From positions 11,742,769 through 11,806,768 of the forward strand of contig CM059624.1 of the NCBI GenBank assembly GCA_030435675.1: 64,000 bases of DNA, written 5' to 3'. How positions within the stretch are numbered: the first letter of the stretch is position 1; each line of letters starts with the position of its first letter. The notes under the pieces were generated by a model. It saw nothing but the letters and a program-made list of their open reading frames with translations, ran no database searches and was not told the origin of the DNA. The translations under genes were made by a program, and so were the position numbers. The stretch comes from Steinernema hermaphroditum. Taxonomy: Eukaryota > Nematoda > Chromadorea > Rhabditida > Steinernematidae. This document shows positions 41,801 to 53,994 of this stretch, one piece after another.

Positions 41801-44800
41801 GGCTGAGGAGCACAAACGGGGGTTTCCCCGAACAACGAAAGCAAGACGATTTGAATTTCGAATGGCTTCCTCTGATTTATGGCTTAGTACTAATGCGGAA
41901 AATTGTGAGATTGGGTGTGAAGGTGTGGCGGAGGTGCGCACGAAGCGATGCTTTTGTGGCAAGAAGAGAAGTTCTCACGTGAGCGGCACAGTGTACTTAC
42001 TCGACATAATTGAAATGGACCGAAATAGAGTCGGACTTAGGACGTAATTAGTCAGAGCAAACAAATTCTTTGAAAACGTATACAAAGTTGAATTTGGAGC
42101 AAATAGACGAGCTTTCGTCAGAAAGAAAAGAAAAGTGTGAAGGTAAGAAGTGAGAACAAAGGGAGTAGATGATAAAGTTTAAGACAATAAATTGATATCT
42201 ATGTATATCTTGTCCTTGAAAATATGGGAATATTTGCTTTGAACTCTACTAAAACGCGCGTTCCTCAAGCCAGCCCCTTCCCCCTTTTTTAGGCTTCGAC
42301 GACTGTCCTGAAGGGTGGAAGTGACCCATTGTATTGCAGAAAGAGGACTCTCTGGACTCCTAAGCTTCTGTGGGAATTGGAACTCAACTTAATGCTATGA
42401 TAAGAGAAACCGCGCCACAAGCATTAACACGATTTGCAAGATCGACTAGAAAACTGAGAAGGCATTAGATCGAATCAATTAGACTATTTAGCCTCCAAAA
42501 GGTTTGATGAGTGATGAGAGCTGGACCACCTCTGGCGTCATTGTAGCTTTCACAACTCCTCGCGTAAAACACGAGTCATTTGTCAAAAAAGTCATTTGTG
42601 TGCATGTTCTCCCAACATTAACTAACCGACCCGAGGGTGGTCGCGTGCAGTCCGCGCAATTTACATGCAGGGTGACTCAATTAGAAGGGTGACTCTGCCA
42701 CCGAACGTTCGACCACATTCCTTAGTTATCGAAAAACCCTTATCAGCCACTAGTACAAACAGAGAGCCCTCGAAGAGAGGCTTAGCAACAAAGAATGCTT
42801 AGTGGGTTTTCCAAAAATGGCGCTACACGCAGCATCGCCTCAGGGCTGCACGCAACAAGGGCACCCCCACGGAAAGGGAGCTGATAAGACGGGCCTTCTG
42901 TGACGCGATAAACAACGTTTCTGCAGAAGATCGTCGACAAATGGTGGGCGGCAACGCGGCGCCTTCCACTCCTCTAATTACATATGCATTGGGAAAGTTT
43001 CGGCGGAGAGAGTGCGAAACGGAAGGGGCGCCGTTTCTTTGCACAATGACCGCAATTTGTCTCCTACAACGACACCACCACAAAACATGTGTCGCCGAGG
43101 GCGAATCGAGCGAACGGCATAAACCGTCTGTAAGGCGGCACCTAAATGGGCAATAAATTTGCATATGCCGCGTGGCCAGTGGTCGAACGGACCTATTGGA
43201 AAAGGAGCCAATTGGAGCGCGGTCCCAGAAGGCGCGGAAATATTAAAGCGGAGTTTTGGATAAATTGCTATTGATTAATTGTGGTGACGGCCGATGAGCG
43301 GATGTCGGGAAGCGTTCGGATACAGCACGAGTGGAGTCACGAGGCCCCGGAGATGTTGTTTTCCGTCGGCGACGTTCGGACGCTGTAACGCCGCTACCGT
43401 TTTTGTTTTGTGTTTCACGAGGGGGCGATTGTCAACACCGATTAGACGGTTGGCGTGAGGAGTGCAAAGGTCATAGGAAAGAACGGGAACCGACAAACAA
43501 AAAGGCATTTAATTGGACATAATTGCGATGATGGATCGACACACATTTTGTTTGAGTGGAAGGACGATGATTTGGGATTACAATCTGAGCAGGAAGATGA
43601 CTGTGCATAAGAGAATGGAAGAAAGAGATGAGTCATGATGACATGAGGGTTATGAGTCACGAGTAATGGAGAAAACCACAATTTTTTTGATGTAAGGATC
43701 GGTATCATTACAGTTTTTAAACACAATCTGAGAAAAAATGGAAAAACTGAAATGGTACGTATGAAAACCAAACTGAGAGACAGGGTAAACGAACGCTAAG
43801 CACAGGAAGTAAATCTAATGACACCGATGAAAACAGATGCTGCTTATCCAGGAACATTTCCTGATTAATCCTGGTTGAGCTTGTTTTGAAGTACCCGAAT
43901 CTTCCTCTTATTTGAAATTATAATTATTTATTTGATTTATTTATTTTATTAATTATTTGAAATTTCCTTTTATGGCTGACTAATGACTTAATAATTTTAT
44001 TTCATTAGGCACACCATGACTCAGAGTCATCGCTCTATCTTTCCTGACTGGATATCAAACTGCATATTCGTAAAGATTATATAATGGGGAGAACATCCTT
44101 TACATAGGGTGGTCCAAAACGGACATCTAGACAGAAGTTTGGAGTCCCATTTTTATACGCATCTTACGGTGAAGATCGGTTGGAAAGCGACAAAAGGCGG
44201 CCGGCCCCACTCTTGACTGAGGCCGACGGTGGACTGAACCTGACCAAATTACAAATCAGACTCGTTCGTAATGAGCAGGTGTTGCCGCTTTAATAGCACT
44301 ATGTCTCTAGGGATACTAGGCCTTGCTTTTCTTTGCAGTTTTTAAGTAATTTTAGCCTTTTTTCGGAACATGAATCTTTCCGTCCGCAGAGCTATGGTGT
44401 TTCCATTCGGAAGGTCGTCGGGTCATCTATAGAAGAACAAATAAGTCAGAGCAAGTCTGATGTTATGGAAAAGCCGATGCAGAACCCAATGCACAATTAT
44501 AGGTTACATGAACCATCGGCCAATCCTGGCTGCATCAAAAAATGACCAATTAGACACCACAAAGTGACTTCACACTTTTTACTTGAATAGATTGCTCAAA
44601 AAACATAGTCATGCTGCCTATCCAGCACGTTTAAGCTTTTCGGAAAGTTTCCTTTTCAGGCCCTAAAATTTGTTTCATCTATCGGAACAAGCCCTAAACA
44701 AAACAAAAACACTCTCGACCGATCGCTAATCGATTGGATAGAAAAACGCTACAACAAAACCACTGAAACGCGTGTGTCCATTTGGAGCAACTGCCGACAC

Positions 44801-46746
44801 GGCTCGCAAATACGTTTAGCGTTGGATGCGCCCGCAAATAGGAGAGTCGGAAATGTGTTACATAGCGGCCGCAAATAATCTGCGCAAATACGCACTCCGC
44901 TGCTCTAATACGGTCGCGCGCAGTTGCGAGGGACGCGACTATGCAAATGGACTCTGGAGGTGTCGGCCTGTACGAGCCGAATCTGCACTTCCAACCTGTA
45001 TGGACTTTCGATTCATGCAAATGACGCGCTGTTGTGGGAAACTTCTAAGTCGGACACGCATAGCGAGACTATAATGACTATTGATTGTGGATTAGAAGGA
45101 TGCGTTTAGGGGAAAAATTGCTTTGAAAAATTTGTTAATAAATGGGACCCTGTGCAGACTTCATCGGAGTGTGTAAACGTGTATTTTTATATTGAAAAAT
45201 TATTATTAGTTCCACCTTACAGTAGAAGATATGCTTGATATGAAATATCTCTTCACATGCAGGGTGTTCCAACAAAGGGCACGTTTCTTTTGGGCTGGGA
45301 GAGAGGTGCAGTATGTACGGCCTTAGCAAATACGTGTGCAGATCTTAAACAGTGTGTCTCGAAAAGGACAATGTAGACAAAACTCTAGCAGAAGTCTGTA
45401 AAGCCATTTTCAAAGCTTCAAATCGTGAGACCGGTCGGTTTCTTCCGATCAGTGACGATCTTAAGGCGTTCTTCAAAGGCTTATCTCTCAGGAATTGGTA
45501 CTAAATTGCTCCTGAGATACTGTATTAGTACGGCCCATTCCGATACTAGCCTGTCTCTTTAGAAGTTTATTTGGCTGTATACAAGAATTGTGCACATAAT
45601 TAATTTCGTGTGCACATAATTCAATCCGTGTGCACATAACGGACTTCGTGTGCACATAATTAATTTCGTAAACAGGTAAAGTTAGGATTTTCTTGTTTTT
45701 ACGCTTCGCTAGAAAGTAAATTTAGGATGTTCTTGCTTCTAGGCTTCGCTTAGGCAAACCCCGGCTTGGCTTAGGCTCCGGCTTAGGACTATGCCTATGA
45801 TGTTTAAGCGAGCCCGAAGGGCGAGCCCTGTAGTCTTGATAAATCCATAGGCGTGGTCCTAAGCCGGAGCCTAAGCCAAGTCGAGGTTTGCCTAAGCGAA
45901 GCCTGGATGTTAACCCGTTCCAAAAAATGAATACAGAGCTCGTCTGCGGTCTGGCCGCAGCCTAAATCCTAACTTTACCTTCTCACGAAATTAATTATGT
46001 GTACACGAATTGAATTATTTGCACAATTCTTGTATACAGCCGTTTATTTTATTATTTTTTTTTTGTAAAATCGGTGTCAATGGAAACCCTGTGTTCAAAC
46101 GTGAATTTCTACATGGAAATATTATTAGTAGCTTCACCTTATAGTAGAAGATATACTTGATATCAAATATCCCAACCAAGGGCACGTTTCTTTTGGGCTG
46201 GGAGAGAAGAGCAGTATGTACGGCCGTAAAATCGCTATTTAATAGAAAGCCATTTAGACGTAAATTATAAGCTGATCGCAAAGCTGACCACTAAGACATA
46301 AAAGAAACACGAAAACCAGCAGTCGCTCATTGGCGTTCCTTATTATATAAAAAACATCGCCTTTTCAATGATAATTTAACCGTAAAGTTTTTGTTTGTGA
46401 CGGCTTTTTTGTTGTTATGGAGAACCCTTTTATTCCCCTTTTATGAGACCCTCCATAACCGTCCTCCTCCCACTAAAATATTACCATCTGTAACAAGCTG
46501 GACACTATCGTTAGTCCTTCAATCCTCAAGTACTATCAACACTACATATGCGCATTCAATACACATCTCAGTCACTCGTCGCCCGCAAAACGTGTTTTTT
46601 TCGTCAGCGTAATCAGATGAAGGCGCCGCGCCAGAATTGGTCAAAGGTCAGGTCCCGGCGTGTTCCCCCCTGAACCGAAAGAAACTCACTTGGATGATCG
46701 ACGGGATTTCCATCTTGATCGGCTTGGGCAACTTCTGCTCTTCCAT
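38870..46746 (-). CDS. acidic VEEPK-repeat protein with C-terminal CAAX box
   Basis: Five exons: 46746-46690, 41610-41512, 40470-40114, 40068-40009, 39964-38870, giving 555 residues. Introns are 5079, 1041, 45 and 44 nt. Start MEEQKLPKPIKMEIPSIIQ. Exon 3 is very Glu/Lys-rich with a run of nine Glu (probable long helix). Exon 5 is a Pro/Val/Glu repeat array (EEPKVEVVEEP, VVEAPKVEESKPEP). The end is KRAQEGIQAAKRRCAIL: CAIL is a CAAX box, and the final Leu favours geranylgeranylation. The adjacent KRR would help hold it at a membrane. The plan (acidic disordered stalk, lipid anchor) recalls paralemmin-like proteins, but I see no homology. It is not recognised. Likely a peripheral membrane scaffold; the long first intron suggests cell-specific control. 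Confidence 0.8.
40693..41478. mobile_element. transposon copy 1 carrying a tandem-repeat core
   Basis: Ends CCCTATATATAAATGGAG and GCGCGAATTCGCGCGCAGCC. It contains a (GT)n tract (40731-40756), CGTGCGCACGG, GGACCCCGAGGGG and then the tandem core (41034-41424). An inverted, shorter copy lies at 49345-49644. It sits wholly within the second intron of the CAAX gene. No transposase. Confidence 0.65.
41034..41424 (+). repeat. tandem repeat, ~62-bp unit
   Basis: The last four units are nearly identical. Each holds CATGAGCGCCAATC, TTGCCGCCCGCAGGGCTACA and a GGCCCCAACTTCAGCC block. Earlier units are shorter or longer variants (GGGCTATTGGTGTC, GCTTTTTGC). The TTGCCGCCCGCAGGGCTA core recurs about eight times. 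Confidence 0.85.
45150..46224. repeat. direct repeat pair interrupted by a MITE
   Basis: About 45180-45322 and 46090-46224 share GTAGAAGATATRCTTGATAT, GGGCACGTTTCTTTTGGGCT and GAGCAGTATGTACGGCC-type sequence in the same orientation. The MITE at 45573-46041 lies between them. Confidence 0.7.
45573..46041. mobile_element. MITE with long imperfect TIRs
   Basis: Ends GGCTGTATACAAGAATTGTG and its complement CACAATTCTTGTATACAGCC (first base variable). TIR continues through ATAATTAATTTCGTGTGCAC-type repeats. Inside, GCTTAGGCAAACCCCGGCTT and the following bases form a second inverted repeat with 45830-45905. About 469 bp; no coding capacity. Confidence 0.8.
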
Positions 46747-49344
46747 CGTGACTATCTGAAAGGACACACGGCGATCAGATCGGGCGTCTAATAAACAAAA
46801 GAAGGCGCACTTCAGCCGCCTCTTGGGGATAAACACTCGGCGCGGATAAGCGGTTAGGTCTGCTCTCGGCGTGCAGCAGGCGAAGAGGAGAGTTTGAGGA
46901 GGCGCTGACGCGAGGAGTTGCAAAAAAGCTAAAGGACGGAGGGCAGGTGTGACGTGCGCGAAAGACAAAAAATGGTGAAGGAGGAAAGTGCAGTTGCGAA
47001 GGGACGGTCACGCTCGGTTAGGGACAGTCGGCGCCAAAGTGCAACGCGAGGCGATCACTTGAAAGGACGGCCGACGGAGACGATCTGACTGTGCCGAAAG
47101 GAGGGAGAGAAGCGGCGAGTTGGAACGGCGAAGTTGATAAAGGGGCAAGGCGTCGATAGACTATAGATAGGAGGGTGGAATCGGTGAATGGGGGTAGAAG
47201 TGAGCAGGAAGATGGAAGTGATATGGCTTGGTTAGAATCCTGAAAACTCATTGAAAGATATGTAGCCATACAGGCTATGAATCGGATCGACGAGTGCGAG
47301 GTTTTGAGGATGGTATGTTTCCGGCTTAACTGGATCGAAAGTTCAAGTTTTGAAAAGTTATTGAAAACAATACAGTGTTTATTATCTATGTTTGCATTAT
47401 CGGGGAAAGAGTGCACTCAAAGACAAAACAAAAAAGTGCTTAGCTTCTGAACTGAAACCGAAAGCGCCACCTTCGATTCTCGTTTTGTACGAAGCCGACC
47501 TTCCCCGTTCGGACAGAAGTAAACACACACAAATCAACAGAGCAGTCGGTTCTCCGCTTATGTATAGAATCTTGAATTGAATCAAACCAATTTCAATTAG
47601 AGCTTCACTTAGGATAGGACATACTACAGTTTTAGACAGTAGAAATATCAAGATTAAAGAAGCATCAAGATCTCGGTATAGCCGCTAACACAAACATCGC
47701 TCCATTTCATCTACTTCCAAAGTCGATAAACAGTAGAAGGAAAAGATAGGTTATACGATGATGTTCATTATGAAAGTGCTATGATCTACTTTATCGTAGT
47801 TGTTGCTTTCAGATCCACAGCGATCAGCCGTTATCCTACAAAAAAAAACTGTGCATATTAGCGAACGTCGGTAAAGAAGCATTGAAATTGGGACCCGAAT
47901 CTAGCCTACGCTTTAAACTTAAGAAGTAGGAGATCCGTAGGGTGAGTAACTGTCTACAAGTTTACAAGGTCTGCCCAAGAGGCAAAGTAATGAAACGAGA
48001 ATCTTGAATTGAACCAACAATATAAATGTGGCCTACATGGGCATGTAGACGACCATTGCATCCCCCTCTCAACACGAAAATTCAAATCCGCGTCGTAAAG
48101 TGGCGGTCGGCAAGAAGTCGCATTTGATTATAATTTACGACGCGCGCCATTTCACAATCTGCAGCAGGGCGACCGTTTGAAAGTGATGAAAGATGGCCCG
48201 GAGGCGCGCATCACCGCGGCGCACACTGTGCCCCCTAACCCCGACCGCTCCGCGGCGACGGCGCCTATCGGTCGTCGCCATGAGTCAGTCGCGGTGGCAA
48301 CTGTCCACGCAGTCGATCATCGCCCCCCGTGTTTCCGAGTCCCGTGTTACACAAGGGCACTACTTTTTTACAACTCACAATATGAGTAATGCACGCAGCT
48401 TCAGAACTTGTTCATCATAAATTTAATGGGCGTACATGAGAAGGCGTAAATTATTACGAAAGACAGGTGTTGTGACGAGAGGCTCTGTGGGCGAAAAAGA
48501 AGGAAGATTGTGTGAAATAGCGCTTCGGATAGCGCTTCATTCAGAAGGAAAGCTTTGTGAACAAGTTAGAAAATCGTAGAAAACTTACGACGGAAAACCG
48601 GAAACCCCCTTAGACGATTCATTTGCGGAATCGGCAATCTTCCAAATCCAGGATCATCGAAATCCCCACACCATCTCTTCCCGCCCACTCAGCTCGATCT
48701 TCAAAACGGACAACAAGTCTCTATGTTGTTGACATTCGAGTGCCGCAAAGTCTACACCGTTTTTCGGGGTTTAGACTCTTGATTAGATTACGATTGAGCT
48801 GCGCCCTTCTTGTTCATCTGTCTGGTGCTCAAATTTGTCTCACAAACTTTTCAATAAACTGACTGTAAACAAATGAGCAAAAACTAAAAAACAAAAATAT
48901 GTTATGTTTTAAAAAATTTTAAATATGAATCAATCTGCTTGCTATACTGCGCATGTTTGGCATTAACTGCATTATTGTGACATATCACGTTGTATAATTG
49001 TTGTTTCTGTAAACTAAAGCAATGAGCCGTTGAATTGAAATGTGCACTGACTGCTGCATGACACCGAAGACACACAGAAGTTATACGGCTCTCTGAGCGA
49101 ACTCATAAAAAAGCTCCCATTGCACAAGTGTTATCAAAAAATGCACTCCGTTTCTGAACGTCGAAACTGAACGTCGTTTCCACTTTTGAAGTTTTAATTT
49201 TCTAGGTACAACATGGGACGAGCCAGGGTTCGCCGACACCCATTCGTTCGCTCGCGGATCTAGCTTGTTGCCTTGAAAAAACCTACCAGCACAAGGTCCA
49301 TTACAAGCTAGTCGAACCTCCTATTCATATTTGCTTATGGTATA
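46747..49344. other. promoter side of the CAAX gene and spacer
   Basis: No gene recognised. 46780-47120 is the presumed promoter/5' leader region. 48180-48330 is a GC-rich patch. Open frames lack motifs. Confidence 0.4.
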
Positions 49345-49644
49345 TAAACCCGGCTGCGCGCGAATTCGCGCCCTCCAGGTACTAAAAACCAATTAGCCCG
49401 TAGCACTGCGGGCGGCAAGACACCATAGCCCTGCGGGCGTAGCATCGCCAGAGACATAGTAGAAGTAGAACGCTACCATCTCAACTGTCTGTTTGGCTCA
49501 TTGCGAACGTTCTCCGTTTGTAAGCGCGCGCTGTTGGGTTCGGTTCCCCTCGGGGTCCTTATTCTGTGTGGGTGCTTTCCCCGTGCGCACGGAAAAACAC
49601 ACACACAGACCAACGGACCCGTCGGTTCTCCGTTTATATATAGG
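49345..49644. mobile_element. transposon copy 2 (short, inverted relative to copy 1)
   Basis: Reads ACCCGGCTGCGCGCGAATTC at one end and CGTTTATATATAGGG at the other, with CCCTGCGGGCG, CCCCTCGGGGTCC and CCGTGCGCACGG in between. It has only one or two of the tandem units that copy 1 carries many times, so it shows the ancestral short form. Confidence 0.7.
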
Positions 49645-49908
49645 GTATCATCCAGACTTGTCTTAAGACAGGTGTCGAGAACGTTTAGGTTAAGCTCAAG
49701 GTTCGCTTACTGGTCTTCTTTCCGCTATGAACCCTTTTAAGTCCTCAACGAAGCACCTCTGCAAAATAAATCCCCATCTTCCTTTGCCGATTCTACGCTA
49801 CTCCTAATACTGCTACGAACGCATGATATTTACCAGAGCGAAGGGTCTCTAAACATTTCTCAGTGGTATATTACACGCAGACACAAAAAGCTCCCTGCAC
49901 CCATTTTT

Positions 49909-49992
49909 AGCGCAGCCTAGAGCGCAGCCTAGAGCGCAGCCTAGAGCGCAGCCTAGAGCGCAGCCTAGAGCGCAGCCTAGAGCGCAACCTCG
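49909..49992 (+). repeat. 12-bp minisatellite, about seven units
   Basis: AGCGCAGCCTAG repeated in exact tandem, the last unit varied (AGCGCAACCTCG). On the minus strand it gives an open GCAL repeat frame, which I do not call as a gene. Confidence 0.9.
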
Positions 49993-52900
49993 CTTTCCTT
50001 CGAGACCGGCGCACAGACTTAAAAAAAGTAAAAAAAGGGCTAAAAACATCCACCAGTGGCAAAAGCTAACCACTTCGCCGAGCTCAATAATGAGTGTTAG
50101 GTTTAAAAATAAGATGTGATGTTGAGCATCCTTGTGCTTACGAGACGCTTTGCTGGGAGTAATGCCGTTGACTCGGAAAAACCGTAACCGGTTGAGGAAT
50201 TTAATATGAATAAGGTGAAACATCATATCGCAGTTCATGCATATTGGTGTTCTTTTCCAAAAACGCCATAAAATTGTGCAGACGGTGGGGTACGGAAAAG
50301 AAAATGAAAGCTGCACATTGACTAAATCTGGTGAACGAAATCATACGCTAACAAATATCATGCCTTGAACGTATGCTGGGCATGTCTTAGAGCTCTATCA
50401 TCGAAAATGTAGACGATTCGTCATATGATGACAAGTGGAATTATCCACTTCAATAGTAAATAAACGGCATTTCCCAACTCCCAGCAGTAAATCGGAAACG
50501 CTCTCGCCAATCAATGGCTAGCGAGTGGCCACCGCAATCAGAAGCACTTTACAGCGCCACTCGCCTCAAAAAAGTGCAAACAGTGGCTAACACGAAACGC
50601 GTCGAAAGCCTCAGAAGAGGTCCCGGTGGAAGGGGCTCGGCGAGAAGAGATATCGTGCCTCGGCCCGGAGGAGTTGCGGGCGATCAATCGATCGCGGTCG
50701 AGGGTGGAGGAGTTGCCGAGGAGGCGTACAACAACGATGGCTCTGTCGGGGAGGCTGGATGAAAGTTGGCGGATGGGAGGGGCTGCCGGAACGGAAGCGA
50801 CAGTCCGAATTATGGGTAATTTGGCAGCCGATGCGTCATCGATCGTCACGCCAGCTGTTCAAATATGTGCTGAAACGAGGCTAACAAGGGCGCTCTAGCG
50901 GAATCTAGAGGATTCTGTAATGTGATTTGGGACATTGTTTGCGAGATGTTGCGAAATCGGCGATGCGAAGCGACGATCGGAGAGCACAACAAGACAAAGT
51001 TTGTGAAAATTAAAATGAAGTTGTTGGTTGAAAAGTACGATAGAGGTCATGTTGGGGCATTGACGGGAAAGTGCAACTTGGTGCAATAGATTATGCGATG
51101 CAGGACGCGCCTTTTGCTAAGCAATATGAAAGTGAAATTTGGAAAGATTTTAGAAAATTTGAAGACAGGAAACTGCCATGTAAAATCCCAAATTTTCCCT
51201 GCATCATGCACATTTTAAATGCTGGAATCTGTGCGATCAAAATCACATAAAAGCTGCTGTGAATGCACTGTCTCGTCGTCTTTTAAATGCCCGCGCAAAC
51301 AAATGAGATCGCCTTCTCTCCATGGATTTCCAGTGCCGTGTGATGCCGAAAACGAGTCCGGATTCGGACTTGAACGGCATCAATGGCCACGCTGAAGTCA
51401 GCAAGAAGATCATCAACTAATAGAAGAAGATCATGTGTGTTTTGTGCGTTAAGATGGCGTGACGTATGTCATCGATTCAAGAGTAGGTAAGTCATCAGTA
51501 CATAGTTCTATGTGACATACAGCAGATAGAAATGTTGCATATTTTCTCCTTAACATTGCGCTACTGACCCGTTTTATGCTCCTCCAGTGTTAACACACAA
51601 AAACATAACAGTGACCAAACGTCCAATTACAAGAGCCTCAATAACAACAGTCCGTAAATATGCCGCGCCGTGTTCATCGCCGCACTTAGCGACTGTATAG
51701 GGTCAATGACAAATGTTGCGACGATCCAATTGCTGTCAAATCGAATAATCCGTGATCGGCGCGTGGGTCGGCGGCGCCCTTGAACGTCTCTGCCTCTCTG
51801 ACACTGTCTGGCGGTCGCCCCATCCGGAGAGCAGAAGAGCCGTACAGAAGGGACGGTCGATATGCAAATGTGTGGCTCGGCTGACTCTTTGTCTTTCACG
51901 TTGTGTGAAACACAACCGACATGGGAAAAGAAGCGTTTGGAAGCGCAAAACAAAGTGTTGCGAATCTGTTTACGATGGGAAATTTTTTGAAAACGGAGGG
52001 AAAACTTCACAATGACCGATGTGAAGGATACTACGTAGCGCTATTTTTTGATAAAATTTTCGGAATACAATAAATAATCGCAAGATATCGCACAGAAAAT
52101 CTTAACGTATGGATAGAGCTAGGATCAAGCCAGCACTGGAGAAAAATCCACATGTGATCAATTGAATTTATTTGCTATATCATGGACACCAATAAAGTAT
52201 GCAGATGTCGAAAGATGATGGCTGTGGTCCGCGGCGGCAGGCAATCCTAGTTATCTTCCTCTTCTTGGCACATCCGTACAATCTGGGTCCTAAGAGATAT
52301 GTTATACTTGAAGGTGGCTTATGAGGTAAACGGGAATCCGATTAGCGTATGTGGCACTTCTGGAGACTCTGTTGTCGTATTACTGTAAGCCGGCTTCAGG
52401 CACGATACCTGCGTTCCGTCCATTGTGGAAAGAATTAATTCGTTCAGGTAGATCTGATGGGATAAGTGCAGTTTGCATCAGTTTGCACAAATGACCAGTT
52501 TGAACAAAGCATTTATTTAGAACGCCACAAAAACGCCAGTTTCAATCAAATATTGAACCACTATGAATTTAAATAATACTCCGGAGTCCAATTTAATGTG
52601 GTTTTAATATGTGTATCCCCAAAGGCTTCACTTCACCACTTGTCTTCCAGGTCTAGTCATACCGTCGTACTTCTGAACTTACACAACATGTCCTATGGTA
52701 GTGTAACCTGGAACTTCAACACTCGCTAGGCTGAAGAAATCTCATCATCACGCTGATCAATATGGACGATGACGGAGAGCTCTTTGACTATCTGATTATC
52801 TGAAAGACGATGATGTATTACTGATGTCACTTTTTTTGCTATGATCTTCAAGGCATTATTTTCGCCTACTAGCAAAAAAACTCGAAACGGTGCTTTCCTT

Positions 52901-53076
52901 TCGTGGCTACCTTTCGGATCCAGTCGGATTCCTGTTTCTTTTTTTTTCCAGACAGATGAATTCGATTCCAGACAGATCAATTCGAGTCAAGGCCAGAATC
53001 CAGGGCTTCATGAAGGTGATCCAAGACGGCGGAGATGCATAAGAAGGGCGATGCGACCTCCAATCTCGACTGATCT
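49993..53076. other. 3 kb without a recognisable gene
   Basis: A GC-rich segment at 50590-50830 has overlapping open frames on both strands without motifs. 51720-51950 is similar. An octamer ATGCAAAT lies at 51862-51869. Nothing is supported as a gene. Confidence 0.45.
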
Positions 53077-53150
53077 GACTTGGACTCCTTGAAGCGCGCT
53101 CTGAAGGAAATCGCGCCGGAAGTCACCGCGGGAATCCTGAAAAATTGTGT
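53077..53150 (+). pseudogene. relic of a mariner transposase
   Basis: Translates as DSLKRALKEIAPEVTAGILK, matching VDSLKRALKSAWKEITPEIT of the transposase at 29418-30674 with a small deletion. The only recognisable piece of an old, otherwise lost copy. Confidence 0.7.
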
Positions 53151-53394
53151 TTGCTACTGTAAACTCGTGTTCTCCAATACTTGTCTTTCCTGTGTTTCGG
53201 ATTCGATTCGAAAGCATAAATGGTGCAAAAGAATACGCTCCTGTAGTGCTAATAGTGTGCTAAATTTCAACCGAATCGGCGATACAACTTCGACCGATGT
53301 CTTGTTCCAAGTCATTCCAGTCATTGTTCCAAGCTCAGCCATCACAAATCGGGATCCGAGTCGATTTGCGGAGTCCAAATGAGGTATGTTTCAC

Positions 53395-53994
53395 GAGTTT
53401 CACGAGTTTATTTCTCGTATCAAAGGCTTACGCCTTGCGAGACGTCATATATATGCACAAGAAACACATTATCACTCCGTAGTCGCCGGTCTTCTTCTGA
53501 CTTCGGCACATCAGAGTAGAGCACGGCGATCCCATTAGTGTGCGCAGGCATCAGAGAGGCGAAGAGCTGATTCCGGAGACGGTGGAGCACAGCAAACCCA
53601 TCTTCAGCTCAGGTGGCGGCGCGGACGTCGGAGTTGAGAAGCTTCTTCAGCGGCTTCCACGGGCGGCACGAGTGAAGAACAGGCATGCAGGCGAAACGCG
53701 TTGTCGGAGCACAACAGGCGAACCGGGAACCATCAAGGCAGCTGGCGACGCGGACTTCGGAATTGTGGTGGTTCTTCGGCTTCTCTGGCGGCGCGAGTGG
53801 AGTCGGGCGGCAGTGACGGGCTTCTTGGCAAGACGGTGGAACTACGGCTCCCTGGTGTTCCAGGCCTTCTGGGAGCCGGGGCGATCATTGCGCCAACAAC
53901 GACGGCCGAGAACGACCGCTCACTCAACTCAGTCGGCTCAGACAGCCTCAGAGAGAGCGAGCGGACGACCCGACCGATCGGTGGGGGCACAAAA
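53395..53994 (+). repeat. dispersed repeat, copy d (longest)
   Basis: Terminal hairpin AAGGC-TTAC-GCCTT at about 53425-53440, then GACGTCATATATATGCACAA, GAGCTGATTCCGGAGACGG, GGAACTACGGCTCCCTGG and CGAGAACGACCGCTCACTCA, ending GTGGGGGCACAAAACG. About 600 bp. Open on parts of both strands but with no protein motif. Confidence 0.7.

Larger units (their letters stand above)
41611..46689. other. first intron of the CAAX gene
   Basis: 5.08 kb. 42830-43320 and 44700-45080 are GC-richer islands holding octamer (ATGCAAAT) matches at 43157-43164, 44941-44948 and 45015-45022. 44230-44400 has a degenerate relative of transposon copy 1. 45140-46230 is a nested repeat (listed separately). No exon-like open frame with motifs is seen. 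Confidence 0.5.

Noticed and set aside
49849..50316. 155-codon minus ORF with GCAL repeats
   Set aside because: The repeat part is a 12-bp minisatellite, and the remainder shows no signal peptide, motif or splice support.
50514..50898. Overlapping GC-rich ORFs on both strands
   Set aside because: No recognisable domain and no way to choose a frame.
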